From Mycoplasma tullyi (GTDB lineage: Bacteria > Bacillota_I > Bacilli_A > Mycoplasmatales > Mycoplasmoidaceae), in the NCBI RefSeq assembly GCF_014068355.1, contig NZ_CP059674.1:372001-436000 (forward strand): a DNA stretch of 64,000 nucleotides, read 5' to 3'. The notes below the pieces were generated by a model that was given only the letters and a program-made list of their open reading frames with translations, made no database searches and was not told the DNA's origin. Within the stretch, counting starts at the first letter, position 1; every line of letters starts with the position of its first letter. Below, in pieces: positions 10,097 through 22,189 of this stretch. The position numbers and the translations under genes were made by a program.

Positions 10097-10144
10097 ATAA
10101 AGAAAGTGTATAAAACATTTTACTAATCTTTTAGTTGATTGAAT

Positions 10145-13100
10145 ATGGCAGAAAAACGCGATTATTATGAAGTATTAGAAATAGACAGGGACGCAGAAGA
10201 GCAAGAGATAAAACGCGCGTTTAGAAAGCTGGCTAAAAAATACCATCCCGATACAAACAAGGATGATCCAAATGCTGAAAGCATTTTTAGAGAGATAAAC
10301 GAAGCGTATGAAGTTTTATCTAACCCTGAAAAAAGAGGTCGCTATGACAAGTACGGACATGATGGACTAGATCGTGAAGACGATCTAGACTTTGATCCGG
10401 ACATTTTTGATTCGTTCTTTGAAACGATTAATGCAGCTGATGAGTTTGATGATGTCAGCTTTGATGGTGATTGGTGAGATGATGATGAACTATCTCCCAA
10501 GAAAAAGAAGAAAAAGAAAGACAAAAAGGGTGGGTTCTGAGCCAAGTCAAAAGAAGCTGAAAAAACAATTGAAACCGAACCTGAGATCATCGATGTTGGT
10601 GCTGCTAGTCAAGCAAGTGAAGAACGTCTATTCGATGATAATGTAGAGGATGAAGTAGTATCTAGTACAGAATCAGTTGATGATGGTGAAAGACTATTTG
10701 ATAACAACGTTGAACCTTCATTCACTTCAGGTTTAGATGAAGAAGAAGCTTCTGAACCTTCATTTACTTCTGGTCTGGATGACGAACAAGCAGAAGAATC
10801 ATCTGAAGAAGAAAGTACAGAAGAATCTGAAGAAGATCTATCATGAACTAAATTCATTGGTAATCCTGACTATGGTCATTATGATGACAACAACGAATGA
10901 GTGTGAGAAGGTTACTTTGATGATGATGACAACTTCGTATCAACAAGAGACGTAGATCAAGAAGAAGTTGAAGCGCAAGCTGAAGCTGAAGAAGATTCAC
11001 AAGTTGAAGAAACTGAAGTAGAAGCACAATCTGAAGAAGAATCAACTGAGACTGAAACAGAAGAAGAAGCTCAAGCAGAAGATGAATTAGAATCAGCTGG
11101 TGATTACGTGATCCCAGAAGCTGAAGTTATTGATTCACCTGCATCTGAAGAAGTTTCAACTAAAGAAGATGAACAGTCAACTGAATCTGAACAATCTGCT
11201 GAGTCTGAATCAGCTAAAGAAACTGAAGAATCTAAATCAGAAGAAGCTGAACAAGAACCAGTAGTTGAAGCTAAAACTGAAGAAGATAGTGAACAAACAA
11301 AAGAAGCAGAAGAAAAAACTGAAACAGTTGAAGAAAAACCAACTTCTTCAGTTGAATCATCTTCATCATCTTTTGATTTGAAGCAATTACTAAAAGTAAT
11401 GCAAGCTCAACCTACTGAAGAAGTAGCAACTACTACTGAAGCTGTTAGTGAAACTAGTGAAACATCTACTTCAGTAGACCAAGAAGATCAATCAGTTGAA
11501 TCAACAGAAACACAAGAAAACAAAGAAGAAGATCAAGATGATAAAATCGATGATGCTTTTGTTGAATCAAATATGCCCGAGATCGTTGATTTCTCAAAAA
11601 ATTCAACTGCATCAGTTGGTTCAACTAACGTATATGATCTATCATTCTTAACAAGAATCAAACCAGCTGAAACTACTACTGAAACTGCTTCAAATGAGAA
11701 CGCTCCAGAAACTAAAGATCAACCAGTTGAACAAGTAGAAACTAAAGAAGTTGAATCAAATGATCAACCTGAAACTAAAGAAGCTGATCAAATTAAAGAA
11801 GAATTAAAACAAGCAGCTGAAGAATTAGTTGAAGATAATGTAATTGATGAAAGTTCAACAATTACCCCTCCTCCTGTAATTAAAACTAAGAATAATGAAG
11901 TTGAAGAATCATCATCTAAGAAAGATGATGTAGTTCAAATCAACTTAGATGACTTAGAAGAATTGAAGTTTGAACTAGTTCAAACAAACCAAGAAAAACT
12001 ACCAGAAAAAGCTGTAGAAAATTGAGCTCAGGAATATCAACTAGATGAACCTACTCAATCAGATATCGACTGATACAAACAAGAAGATCCTAAAGATCTT
12101 GAACAATTAGTTCAAGATCAAGCAACTTTAGAGATTTCTGAAGAAGCTGAAGCTAGTCAACCAGCAGTAGAAGAAAAAACTACTGAAGAAGTAGCTAAGG
12201 TTGAAGAAAAAGTTGAAGCTGAACTAGCTGTAGTTGAACAAAACCCTAGTGAACAAGAAGTTCAAGAACAATCTAGTGTCGAACTTGCTATCGTTGAAGA
12301 AGAATCTAATCTTGAAGAAGCTAAAGAAGAATCTAACGTTGAATCAACAGAAGTTAAAGAAGAACTTATCATTGAATCAACAAAAGATGAAACTATAGTT
12401 GAACTAATTGAAGAAGAAGTTAGTGATCAATCAACTAAAGAAGAAGTTAAACAAGAAGAAACTAAGATTGAAGAAGTAGCTGAAGCGCTAAGAAAAGAAG
12501 AAGAACTTCTTGAACAAAAGAAGGCAGCTGAATTTGCTGAACTGTTTGGTGAAGAAACACCAACTACTACTAAAGAAACTAAAGAAGAAAACGACTTCTT
12601 ATCTATTGAAGAGTTATTAAACAACGAACAAGAACAACCAACTCAATTCAATGAGATCATCATTGAAAACAATCTTGATAATGTTAGTGTTGAAGATGAT
12701 CAAAATTATCAGATCAAAGATGATAATAATGAGTTCATCAATATTAGTGAACCAACTATTGTTAATTCAAATCTAAGCTTTGAACAACAATTAGTTAATG
12801 AGATCGAAAGTGATGATCAAATCAAACAACAAGAAGAAAATCTAGAAGAATATGAAACTGTTGATTATGATCCACTTCAACAACCCGTTCGACCGATGCA
12901 TACATCAGAATCGGGAATGTATGATTTCAACATTAAATTATTAAGAAGACAAATAGGTGATAAGATGGAAGGTAATGATAATTCTAATAAAAACCTTATT
13001 AATAAGATCAACGACTTAAGTGACTTTAAGTCTAGATTATTAAAACGGTTAAGTGAAACCGATCCAGGAACTCAACCACCAGCTAGCAAGTACCAAGAAC

Positions 13101-14074
13101 CAAACTTGATTCAGATTGAACGCTTAACTGAAATTAACGTTGTTAAAGAAGTTGAAGTTCATCAGGTGTTGTTATTTAACAACGCAATCAAACGTGTTAA
13201 ATACACCAGACACACCCCATGTAATAACTGTTCAGCTACTGGTATTGATCTAACTTCAAGTCAACCATATAAACTATGTCCAGCTTGTAGAAACGTTGAT
13301 GGTAATGTTGAATCATGTATGGTATGTAATCAGTATGGTAAACTGATTAGAATACCTTGTAAGAACTGTTTAGGTAAATCTTATACTAATGAAGCAATTA
13401 CTTTAGATATTAAGTTACCAATCACTTCTCAACTTAATATCTCAGTTAACTACCCTGGATTTGGTCATATCTTCCCAAATAACTTAAAGGGTGATCTAAC
13501 TGTTATCTTTAAAGTAATTCCATCTAACTTCTTTGTCATTAAGAATAATGACATCCACGTAAAAGCATTAGTAGACCCAATCTTAGCATCAATTGGGGGT
13601 ATTATTAAAGTACCAACAATCAACAAGTTAATTAATGTAAGAATCCCTCCTGGTACTAAGGTGGGTGATCAAGTGATCATTAAAGATATGGGACTAGATG
13701 CAAGATATGATCTAGAATCTAAAACTCATTATGATAAGGGTTCATTAATCATCCAAGTGGTGTATGCTGATATCATGAAGAGTGATGATCGTTCGTTAGG
13801 ACTTGAAGAAGCAGCCAAACTACCTAACGTTCAAGTTGAACACTTTAATAAATTAGCACTACGTGAGATCAAAGAATTAAAGTATAACCAACAAGAGTTA
13901 CAACAAGAACAACAAAACTGAAACTTCCAGTCAAATGAATCTGATAAATTAGATTCATCAACCGATCAAAAAACTCACCAAAGTTTAGCATTTAATCGTG
14001 TTCTAAACACGATTAAAGATATCAGAACGATCGATGATATCAAAAAGATCCGTGAGAAAGCTAATAAGAAATAA
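10145..14074 (+). CDS. topJ: TopJ-like DnaJ co-chaperone with EAGR box
   Basis: 1309 residues, over three times an ordinary DnaJ. J domain at 1-70 with HPD at 34-36. A very acidic Glu/Ser/Thr-rich insert runs to about 950. Within it an EAGR box ([13 protein letters not shown] then [12 protein letters not shown]) lies at about 234-265. The zinc-finger domain at 1026-1078 has four CxxC motifs (CNNC, CPAC, CMVC, CKNC), followed by the DnaJ peptide-binding C-terminal domain. In M. pneumoniae the EAGR-containing DnaJ (TopJ) matures the terminal organelle and adhesins with DnaK. grpE follows after 25 bases, the same neighbour as in M. pneumoniae. TGA Trp codons occur throughout. The acidic insert makes long antisense ORFs that are not genes. 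Confidence 0.95.
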
Positions 14075-14099
14075 GGATAACTAATTCCAGATACTAAAT

Positions 14100-15128
14100 A
14101 TGAATAACCAAGAACATAAGAACCCAGAAACTGAAGCTCAAAAAGAAGTTAAGGATAACTCTTCTACTGAAGAAACTAGTTCATCTAGTGAAGTTAACAA
14201 TCTCACTAGTGAAGCTTCAGCTTCTAACAGCACCCAAGATGCTAGTAATATTAGTTTGGCTAATGAAAATATCCAAATTAAATCATCACTTGATGATTTA
14301 AAAAACTTTGTGCAAAACCCAAAGAGCCAAAACCAAAAGATTAAAGCGGTTAATCAATTAATGTTTAATGAGTTTGTTAAGATTGAATCAGCAATCAATA
14401 ACATTAATAGTTATATTGATAGTTTAAATCGTAAACTAGAACAAACTAATGAAAACTTCAAGACTAAGATTCAAGAAGTTGAATCTAAAGCTCAACAAAA
14501 GATTAATGATCGCATCGAAGAATTAGATAAGCGTAAAAAAGAAGAGATTGATAACGCTAAGAAATATGCGATTGAAAAATCAATCGATTCAGCAATTAAT
14601 ATCGTTGACCAATTAGAAATTGCATTAGAATTTGCTAGTCTTGATCCCGCTGTTAAAAACTATGTTAGTGGGTTTAAGATGGTACTAAACTCATTTGTTA
14701 ACTGACTAGGTACAGTTAATATCCACAGAATGGATATTAAACCAGGTGATAAGTTTGATGAAAAATACATGAGCGCTTCAGATAAAGTTAGTGATCCAAA
14801 TTATCCAGCAGATACTGTTTGTAAGGTAATGAAGTCTGGTTACAAATTATATGATCGTGTCGTACGACACACCATGGTAGTAGTATCAGATGGTGTTGGA
14901 TATGTTGATCCAAATGCAGCTGAAGAAGCTACTGAAGAATCTGCACCAACAAAACCAACTCAAGCAACCCCGACTCAAGAAGCTGCTCCTGCTCCTACTA
15001 AATCTAAACCAACAGCTCCACCTCCTGGTAGTGTAAAACCAACAACACCTCCTCACCAAAAACCAGTTCAACCACCACAATCATCTTCTAAACAACCAAT
15101 CACACACCAAGTGATTAAAAAATCTTAA
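14100..15128 (+). CDS. grpE: GrpE nucleotide exchange factor with proline-rich tail
   Basis: 342 residues versus about 200 in most bacteria. Residues 1-60 are acidic Ser/Thr/Glu-rich. A coiled coil spans about 95-160. The conserved GrpE beta domain ([20 protein letters not shown], then [19 protein letters not shown]) covers about 204-262. The last 70 residues are a Pro/Thr/Gln/Ala-rich tail ([18 protein letters not shown]) not found in ordinary GrpE. TGA at 14703-14705 is Trp. GrpE releases ADP from DnaK. It is cotranscribed with topJ and ends in a strong terminator. The tail recalls proline-rich regions of mycoplasma cytadherence proteins. Confidence 0.95.
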
Positions 15129-15151
15129 TTTTTAGTTAACAATTAATTTTG

Positions 15152-15190
15152 AATCAGATAGAGTTTTAGCACTCTATCTGATTTTGTTTT
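15152..15190 (+). terminator. Terminator after grpE
   Basis: AATCAGATAGAGT pairs with ACTCTATCTGATT around a 6-base loop and is followed by TTGTTTTG. It lies only 30 bases before the start of the first lipoprotein gene. Confidence 0.85.
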
Positions 15191-15229
15191 GTTAAAATAA
15201 GCTCAAATCAACAAAATCTATGAAAAATC

Positions 15230-15240
15230 AAAAAAAAAAA
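15230..15240 (+). repeat. Poly(A)11 slippage tract in a start region
   Basis: Eleven A residues lie within codons 4-7 of the lipoprotein gene. Ten (or thirteen) would put the signal peptide and body in frame; eleven gives TAG. The two downstream paralogues have no such tract. Confidence 0.85.
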
Positions 15241-15387
15241 TAGGCTTCTAAAAGTTGTTAGTTTATTAGGAGTAAGCTCAATTGTGGGCTTGTCATTAGC
15301 TAGTTGTACAGCAATCACACCTAGAGTTGTTAACCAAAATGGTGGTACGACCGTACAAGGTTCAAATAATAATAGAATTGATAATTC

Positions 15388-15520
15388 TAATCCTAGTAGT
15401 ACTTCTAATCCAAGTAGTACTTCAAATTCTGGTGCTACTTCTTCTAATCCTGCAAGTACCTCTAACCCTAGTAGTACTTCAAATCCAGGAAGTGCTTCTA
15501 ACCCAAGCAGTCCTTCTACT
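15388..15520 (+). repeat. Degenerate 18-bp tandem repeat (NPSSTS)
   Basis: Six to seven imperfect copies of an 18-bp unit encode NPSSTS-like hexapeptides directly after the lipoprotein N-terminus. This is the flexible linker between the lipid anchor and the body, and it is a likely site of length variation. Confidence 0.7.
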
Positions 15521-17407
15521 ACAAATAATGTTAATCAATCAGCAGAACTACAAGCTACAAGAAATTCTTTAACTAAATTGATTGATGATCAAGCTAATAC
15601 ATTAGCTTCATATGGTGATTATGCTAAATTAAGACAAGATTTAATGTCAGCATATAGTTCAGCATCGGATGTACAAAGTAATCAAAGTGCATCATTAGAA
15701 AACTTAACTAATGCACTTAGGCAACTAGAAAACGCAATTAGCACAGCTAATGATACTAAAACCAAGTTCGTTAATGACAATGGTGATTTAATACAAAAAT
15801 ACGATCAATTAAAAATGACTTTAGCTGGTCGTGAAACAGCTTTACAAGGTTTAGATGGTGCTAATTATGGATTAATTAAGGACCATATAGAAAACTTGTT
15901 TAATGATGTTCAACAAGTAATCAATAATTCATTAATTCCGGTTAATGAATCAAATAAACCTACTACAAGTAGTTTAGAAACTTTAAAAACAAGTATTGAT
16001 ACTGCTACATCTCAAGATACTTTAATGACACAAAAAGCTAGTGCAGATAAACTAGCTACTGGTTTTGATAAATATGCATTATCTAAAGATGGGTTAAGTG
16101 GAGTTGATGCAAGTCATAACCAAGAACAACCTTGAAACTATGGCTTTGGTGGTTATAGTGTAGATTTAGGAACTGGTACTGCTACACAACCAGCTACTTC
16201 ACCATCAACTCAATCAGTTCTTAATTACAGTTATTTTAGAAGACCTTATTGAAGATCTGATACGATGCAAGATCCAGATCAACAAAATTTAATTGATGTT
16301 TCATGAATTTATGGATTATTTGGACAAGATGCTAAATATACATTTAGCTTTAATTATTATGGTCCATCAACAACTGTATATTTATATTTCCCTTATAAGT
16401 TAGTTAAAAATGGTGATAGCGTTGCCTTACAATATAAATTAAATAATGGTAATCCTGTTGGAATTGATTTTAGTGGTACTGGAAAAAATTCTAACCCTGC
16501 TCCAACAGTAGCTGACATTAATGTAGCTAAAATTAGATTAACAGATCTAAATTTTGGTCCCAACACAGTTGAGTTCAGTATTCCTACAGGAAATGATGGT
16601 ACTAAAGTTGCTCCAATGATTGGAAATATGTACATCAGTTCATCAGATCAAGCTAAGAATAAAGTTCATGATGATATCTTTGGGAACACACTAGCAGAAG
16701 ATAATAACTCAGTATCAGTTAACTTTATTAATGGGTATGCTTTAATTTCTGATTGATCTACTTATATTGGTCCGTATACTAACGTACTATCTAACGTACC
16801 TGGTTCTGAAAGAATTAGACACTATTTAGTGAGTTATGTTGGTGGAACTAGCGTTCGTGGTGGAAGTAGTGCTACTTGAACAACCGGAATGAATCCACAA
16901 AAAGCTCCTACAAACACAGACAACAACAGAACGTTTTCATTCTATGTTAATGCTCCACGAGCCGGTAACTATTCAATAAAAGGAGTTTATTACACTGCTT
17001 TTAGTAGAGAATTAAACTTTAGTGTAGAATCGTCTACTGAAACAAATAAATCGACAAAGATAAGTAATTTACTATCAACTGGATCAGAAAATGGTGGTTT
17101 AAGAGAGTTTGATACCAATAAAGATAATGGTACAGGAAATGATCGTCAAAGTATTAGTGGTTCAATGTTTAGTATTTCTTCAAAAACAATATCTTTAACT
17201 GAAGGATTAAATAAGATTGTTGTTACAGGGAATAGTTCTGCTAGTGGTGCAAGCAATAAAGAAACACCTTATTTTGGGGATTTAACTTTTACGTATATAC
17301 CTCCAATGGCTACTGAAACTGGATCTGCTGGAGCAAATAGTGGAGCAATGCCTGGATCTTCAAGATAAGCTTAAGACCTATAATTAGATATTCATAATAT
17401 TGATTTT

Positions 17408-17440
17408 AAAACTGGCACGCAAGTGCTAGTTTTTTTTATT
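17408..17440 (+). terminator. Terminator after lipoprotein 1
   Basis: ACTGGCAC, loop GCAA, GTGCTAGT (one G-T pair), then eight T. Confidence 0.85.
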
Positions 17441-17592
17441 CGAAAAATAAAATAAAATTTTATATAAAAACTGATCTAAAAAGGTGAAAATTTGCTTAAA
17501 ACCAAAAAATTTAATTTAATAAAATGCTTGAAATTATCCTTAAAATAAAAGGTTTTAGGCTAAAAATGAGCATGTTTAATTTTAAATAACCC

Positions 17593-17621
17593 TAGACAAG
17601 TAAGAAATATTAGCTTATAAT
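17593..17621 (+). promoter_or_regulatory. Promoter of lipoprotein 2
   Basis: TAGACA (17593-17598) and TATAAT (17616-17621) are separated by 17 bases, a near-consensus sigma-70 promoter. It implies a long leader of about 145 nt before the ATG at 17774. The rest of the 400-base gap 17369-17773 holds the upstream terminator and two leader hairpins. No GAA trinucleotide repeat is present, although vlhA genes of M. gallisepticum usually carry one upstream. Confidence 0.6.
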
Positions 17622-17659
17622 CAATAAGTTAAACAATTTTATAAGTTAAGGTTATTGCT

Positions 17660-17733
17660 GATTAGATAAGAAACTAAAATCTTAGTTTTACTAATCTATT
17701 ATTGATAACTTATAGATATCTAAAGTTATCAAT
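17660..17733 (+). promoter_or_regulatory. Two stem-loops in the leader of lipoprotein 2
   Basis: First stem: GATTAG (17660-17665) with CTAATC (17691-17696), containing an inner AAACTAA/TTAGTTT stem. Second stem: ATTGATAACTT (17701-17711) with AAGTTATCAAT (17723-17733), 11 perfect pairs. Neither is followed by a T run, so they are not terminators. They may affect mRNA stability or translation. Confidence 0.5.
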
Positions 17734-17773
17734 TCATTAATAAATACAAAGACATTTAAACCAAATATATAGA

Positions 17774-19924
17774 ATGAAGAAAAACAAAATAACAAAGATA
17801 ATAGGCTTACTGGGTGTGGGTTCACTAGTAAGCTTATCAATATCGAGTTGTACAGCAATTGAGCAAGTTGTCACTCAAGGTAGTACAAGACCTAATGATG
17901 CTCAACCTAATGAGAACAAACAACCTACAAAACCTGTTGAAAATCAGCAACCTAGTAAATCTGTTGAGAATCAACAACCTAGTCAGCCTGTAGATAACAG
18001 TAACAACAATAGTAACAATATTGAGAATAATAACGTTAGTGAGAATAACAACAGAACTACTAGTAACGCCAACACAGGCAATACTGGTTCATTATCTTTA
18101 CAAAGTGCTAGAGCTGAATTAAATACATTAATCGATTCTCAAAACGATACTCTTAAGGCATATGATGATTATGCTAAGATCAAAAAAGATTTAGAAAATG
18201 CTTATGCTAGTGCTTCTGAAGTTAGTAATAATGGAGATGCATCTCAAGAAGCAGTTAGTAATGCAGTTAGTGCATTACAAACTGCAATAAATACAGCAAA
18301 TTCAACTAAAGATGATTTTAATAGAGATAATGCAGAATTAGTAACTACATTTAATAGTTTAAAACTTCTTTTAGACAATAAACGAACAACCTTAGCTTTA
18401 TTTACGAACGATAATTATGCAACGATTAATAATCATCTAAAGAGTTTATATGATAACGCACAAAGTGTTATTGATAAGAGCTTATCACCACTAGAAGGTG
18501 ATAAGCCAAGTACAGAAACACTTAAGAGTTTAAATGATAACCTTACTACTGCTAGCAGTGATGAGACAATCAATACTCAAAAACAAAAAGCAGATGAATT
18601 AAGATCAGGGTTTTCGAAGTTTACTTTGAATAATGAAAATTTAGCAGGTGTTGATGAACAACACAACAACCCCCAACCTTGAAATTACAGTTTTATTGGT
18701 TATAGTGTCGATCTTGGTGGTACAACTGGTGGTGCAGAAGCTAGAAGTGCAACAGATATAAACTTTAGTTTTGGAAGAAGAAAACTTTGGTCAAATGCAA
18801 CAACTGTAGCTCCCGATTCAATGGAAGCAACTGATGTTTCATGAATCTATGGTCTCTTTGGTCCTAATGCTAAATATAGCTTAACTTTTGATTATTATGG
18901 ACCAACTAATGCTTACTTATATTTCCCTTATAAGTTAGTAAAACAAGCCGATGCTGATAAGATAGCTCTTCAATATAAATTAAATGATGGTCAACCAACA
19001 CAAGTTAGTTTTTCTTCATCTGACCAATCTGATAATCCACAAGCAAACCCAACTCCATCAGTTAACAAAATTAACGTTGCCAAGCTAGCCTTAACTGGTT
19101 TAGCTAACGGATCTAACAAAGTTGAATTCAGTTTACCAACTGAACAAGACAAAGTAGCTCCAATGATTGGTAATATGTATTTGACTTCTAATATAGAAAA
19201 TACCGACAAGGTTTATAACAGTATATTTGGTAATGAACCTACGACTGATAACCCTAACGAAATTAATGTCGATCTTGTCAAAGGTTATGGATTAGCAGCT
19301 GATTATTCAACTTATTTAGCTCCATATACTACTAGATCGACTAATGTGTCTGGTTCAACTGCAGTTAGACGTTTCTTATTAGATTATGTTGGTAATACTA
19401 ATACTCGTAATTCTGGTACTAGTAATGGTATGAGTTCTATAACAACTCCAACTAATACTAATGACAACAGAACATTTATCTTTTATGTAAATGCACCACA
19501 AGCTGGTGATTATTCAATTAAAGGAACGTATTATACAGCTGAAACTAGAGGATTGAATTTTGCTTTAGATGGTTCAACAGAAGAATCTAAAACATTAAAA
19601 ATTAATAATCTTTTATCTACCCCTAGCTGAAATAGTCTTTCGAAAAAATTCGATACTAATAGTGATAATCAAGGTTCTGACGATGCAAGACAGAGCCGTA
19701 ATACTGGGTTAACTTTTTCTCGAAAAACTTTACACCTAGATAAAGGACTAAATAAAATTGTTATCACTGGTAATAGTACGATAACAAATAAAAATACACC
19801 TATTTTAGGTGAATTAATCTTCACCTTAATACCACCAGCAACGACTGAAACAACACCTGCAGATGCACCAGCTAATGCAGCTTCGACTCAACCTATGCAA
19901 CCAGTTGCTGAATCTACTTCTTAA
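17774..19924 (+). CDS. VlhA/haemagglutinin-like lipoprotein 2
   Basis: 716 residues. A Lys-rich start, a hydrophobic signal (IIGLLGVGSLVSLSI) and the lipobox SSC give acylation at about Cys 26 and surface exposure. Residues 35-75 contain 9-residue repeats of PVENQQPSK type, then Asn-rich sequence. Two helical repeats of about 95 residues (LNTLIDSQNDTLKAYDDYAK) follow, and then a C-terminal beta-rich body sharing WNYSFIGYSVDLG, YLYFPYKLVK and VAPMIGNMYL with its neighbours. The architecture matches VlhA-family haemagglutinins of M. gallisepticum and M. synoviae. TGA codons (18680-18682, 19628-19630) are Trp. It has its own promoter and lies between two paralogues in tandem. Confidence 0.88.
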
Positions 19925-20025
19925 TAACTTCTATTAAGTTGTTAATGAATAAAAATAGATTAATCAAACAGCAATAACATTTAAACAATTAATTACTAAA
20001 GAAATATAAGGAATAAATACTCATA

Positions 20026-22047
20026 ATGAAGAAAAATAAATTAACAAAAGTAATAAGCTTACTGGGTGTTAGCTCGTTGTTAAGCTTATCAATTTCAAGT
20101 TGTACATCAATCGATCAAGTTGTTACTAAACGTAGTACACAACCTACTAATACTCAACCTAATGTGAATAAACAACCTAGCAAACCGGTTGAGAACAGTA
20201 ATAATAATGCTAATGATAATAGCAACAACGATAACAACAGTAATAATAACAACAGCAACTTAAACGAAAATAACATTATTAGTAATAACAATGATGATAA
20301 CAACAATGGTGGTAATACCAATCCTGAAACTTTAGCTTTACAAAATGCCAAAACTTCATTAAAAACGTTAATCGATGCTCAAAGTGATGAGCTTAAAACA
20401 TATGCAGATTACGCCAAAATAAAACAAGAACTAACAGACGCATATACTAGTGCATCTGATGTTAATAATAAAGAAGATTCTACAGTAGAAGATGTGAAAA
20501 CTGCTGAAACCACATTACAAAACGCAATCGATAAAGCTAAAAGTGATAAAAGCGAGTTTGATAGTGCTAATCAACCTTTAGTTACTGCATATAACGAATT
20601 GAAAACTACTTTACAATCTAATACAAATGTTTTAGAAAGATTGTCTCAAGATCAATATATTAATATTAGAAATAAAGTTAGTGAAGTATTTAATATAGGC
20701 GCTGATATAACAACTAAATCGTTAGATTCTTTATCAGATTTTAATCTTGCAGCTGAAAATATTACTAAAGCAAATACTGACATAACTGAAGTTGTTACAA
20801 AACTTTCAGAATGAATGGGTAATGCTGACAAATTCAATGATTTTAAAAAGAAAGTTTTGTCTAAAGATCAATTAACTGCAGGAACGGGTGCAAATAATAA
20901 TCAAGAACAACCAACAAACTGAAGTTTTGCTGCTTTTAGTGTAGATCTACCTAATTCTAATAATCTACAAAACTTAAGCTTTTCTCAAAGAAAAGTTTGA
21001 ATGAATAATATGGGTACGACTAGTTTAGTTTCTTCTCCAGTTTCTTCAACAGATGTTTCTTGAATATATAAATTTGCTGGAGATGGCGCTAAATATACAT
21101 TACGATTTGATTACTATGGACCATCTACAGGTTATTTATATTTCCCTTATAAGTTGGTTAAAAATAGCGATGCTAACAATATTGCACTACAATATAAGTT
21201 AAATGATGCTACAGAACAAACTTCTATTATTTTTGGAAATGAAGAAAATGCAAGTGGTCCTGCTCCAACAGTTGATAACATCAATGTAGCTAAAGTTACT
21301 ATACCTAATTTAAATTTTGGTTCTAACACTATTGAATTCAGTGTTCCAACTACGAAAATAGCTCCAATGATTGGTAATATGTATCTGACTTCTAATGCTG
21401 GAAGTGAATCAAAAATTCATGACCAAATCTTTGGAAATGCAAACAATACAAATGACACTCAAACATCTGTTTCAGTGAATTTATTAAAGGGTTATGGCTT
21501 AACTGCAGGTTGATCAACTTATATCGGTGAATTCCCTGGTTTAACTAGAACAGGAGAAACACCTGCAGATTCAAATGCTGATGAACCAAATTATTTAGTA
21601 GGTTATATTGCAGGACCAGCTGCTAGACGCATTTCTACTAACACTGGTGCAGTTACAACTCCTTCAGCATCAACAACTAGAAGAACTCTAACTATATATG
21701 TGAATGCTCCAATGGCAGGTGATTATTATTTTAATGGAACATATATATCTACAGATAGAGAAACTAGATCGTTAAAATTCGAATCAAAAGAAACTACTAA
21801 TTCTGTAACGATTAATGTAAGAGCTACACAAAACTTTACTTCATTAGAAAAATTTAATACTGGTGATATGAGTTCTAATGTTGTTACGAACGGTATGAAA
21901 AGAACGATACACTTTGATAAAGGTATCAATAAAATAGTTGTAAGTGGAGGAAGTAAAGATACTCCTTTTATTGGGAATTTAACATTCACTTTAAATAGTA
22001 CTCCAGCAAGTAATGCTGGTGGAATGGAAACTAATCCATCTGCATAA
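20026..22047 (+). CDS. VlhA/haemagglutinin-like lipoprotein 3
   Basis: 673 residues. The signal and lipobox (VISLLGVSSLLSLSI then SSC) are almost identical to paralogue 2, and the linker at 45-100 is very Asn-rich. Two helical repeats follow, then the C-terminal body with YLYFPYKLVK, VAPMIGNMYL and a final INKIVVSGGSKDTPFIG block. It is intact under code 4, with TGA at 20812-20814 and others as Trp. Only 101 bases separate it from lipoprotein 2, with no terminator between, so the two may be cotranscribed. The near-identical N-termini offer homology for recombination among the three genes. Confidence 0.88.
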
Positions 22048-22112
22048 TATTAAGAATTAAATAAATACTTAGATTTAATAAAACGCTAAGTTGGTTAATA
22101 AAAGTTATTAAT

Positions 22113-22141
22113 ACCAGAACTATAAGTTCTGGTTTTTTTTA
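22113..22141 (+). terminator. Terminator closing the lipoprotein cluster
   Basis: ACCAGAAC, loop TATAA, GTTCTGGT, then nine T. Confidence 0.88.
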
Positions 22142-22189
22142 TTTATAAAGTGATTGATGTTTTTAATTATTAAAATCAATAATAATCCT

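Larger units (their letters stand above)
15220..17368 (+). pseudogene. VlhA/haemagglutinin-like lipoprotein 1, frame-shifted at poly(A)
   Basis: The ATG at 15220 is followed after four codons by 11 consecutive A and then TAG at 15241-15243, so translation from it stops after seven residues. The next frame continues as a lipoprotein of about 700 residues: RLLKVVSLLGVSSIVGLS then the lipobox ASC. With 10 A the two frames join perfectly (MKNQKKNRLLKVVSLLG). Downstream come a Ser/Asn/Pro/Thr repeat region and the paralogue-typical blocks WNYGFGGYSVDLG, YLYFPYKLVK and VAPMIGNMYI. It ends at 17368. The body is intact, with no other stop under code 4, so this is likely a phase-OFF gene rather than a dead one. 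No alternative start exists upstream in the second frame. Confidence 0.85.

Noticed and set aside
10342-11045. Antisense Ser/Leu-rich open frames over topJ
   Set aside because: They mirror the Glu/Asp codon-rich acidic insert of TopJ, lack ribosome sites and show low-complexity composition.
15388-15520. Short tandem repeats as a CRISPR array
   Set aside because: Units are 18 bp, contiguous without spacers and in frame, encoding a lipoprotein linker.
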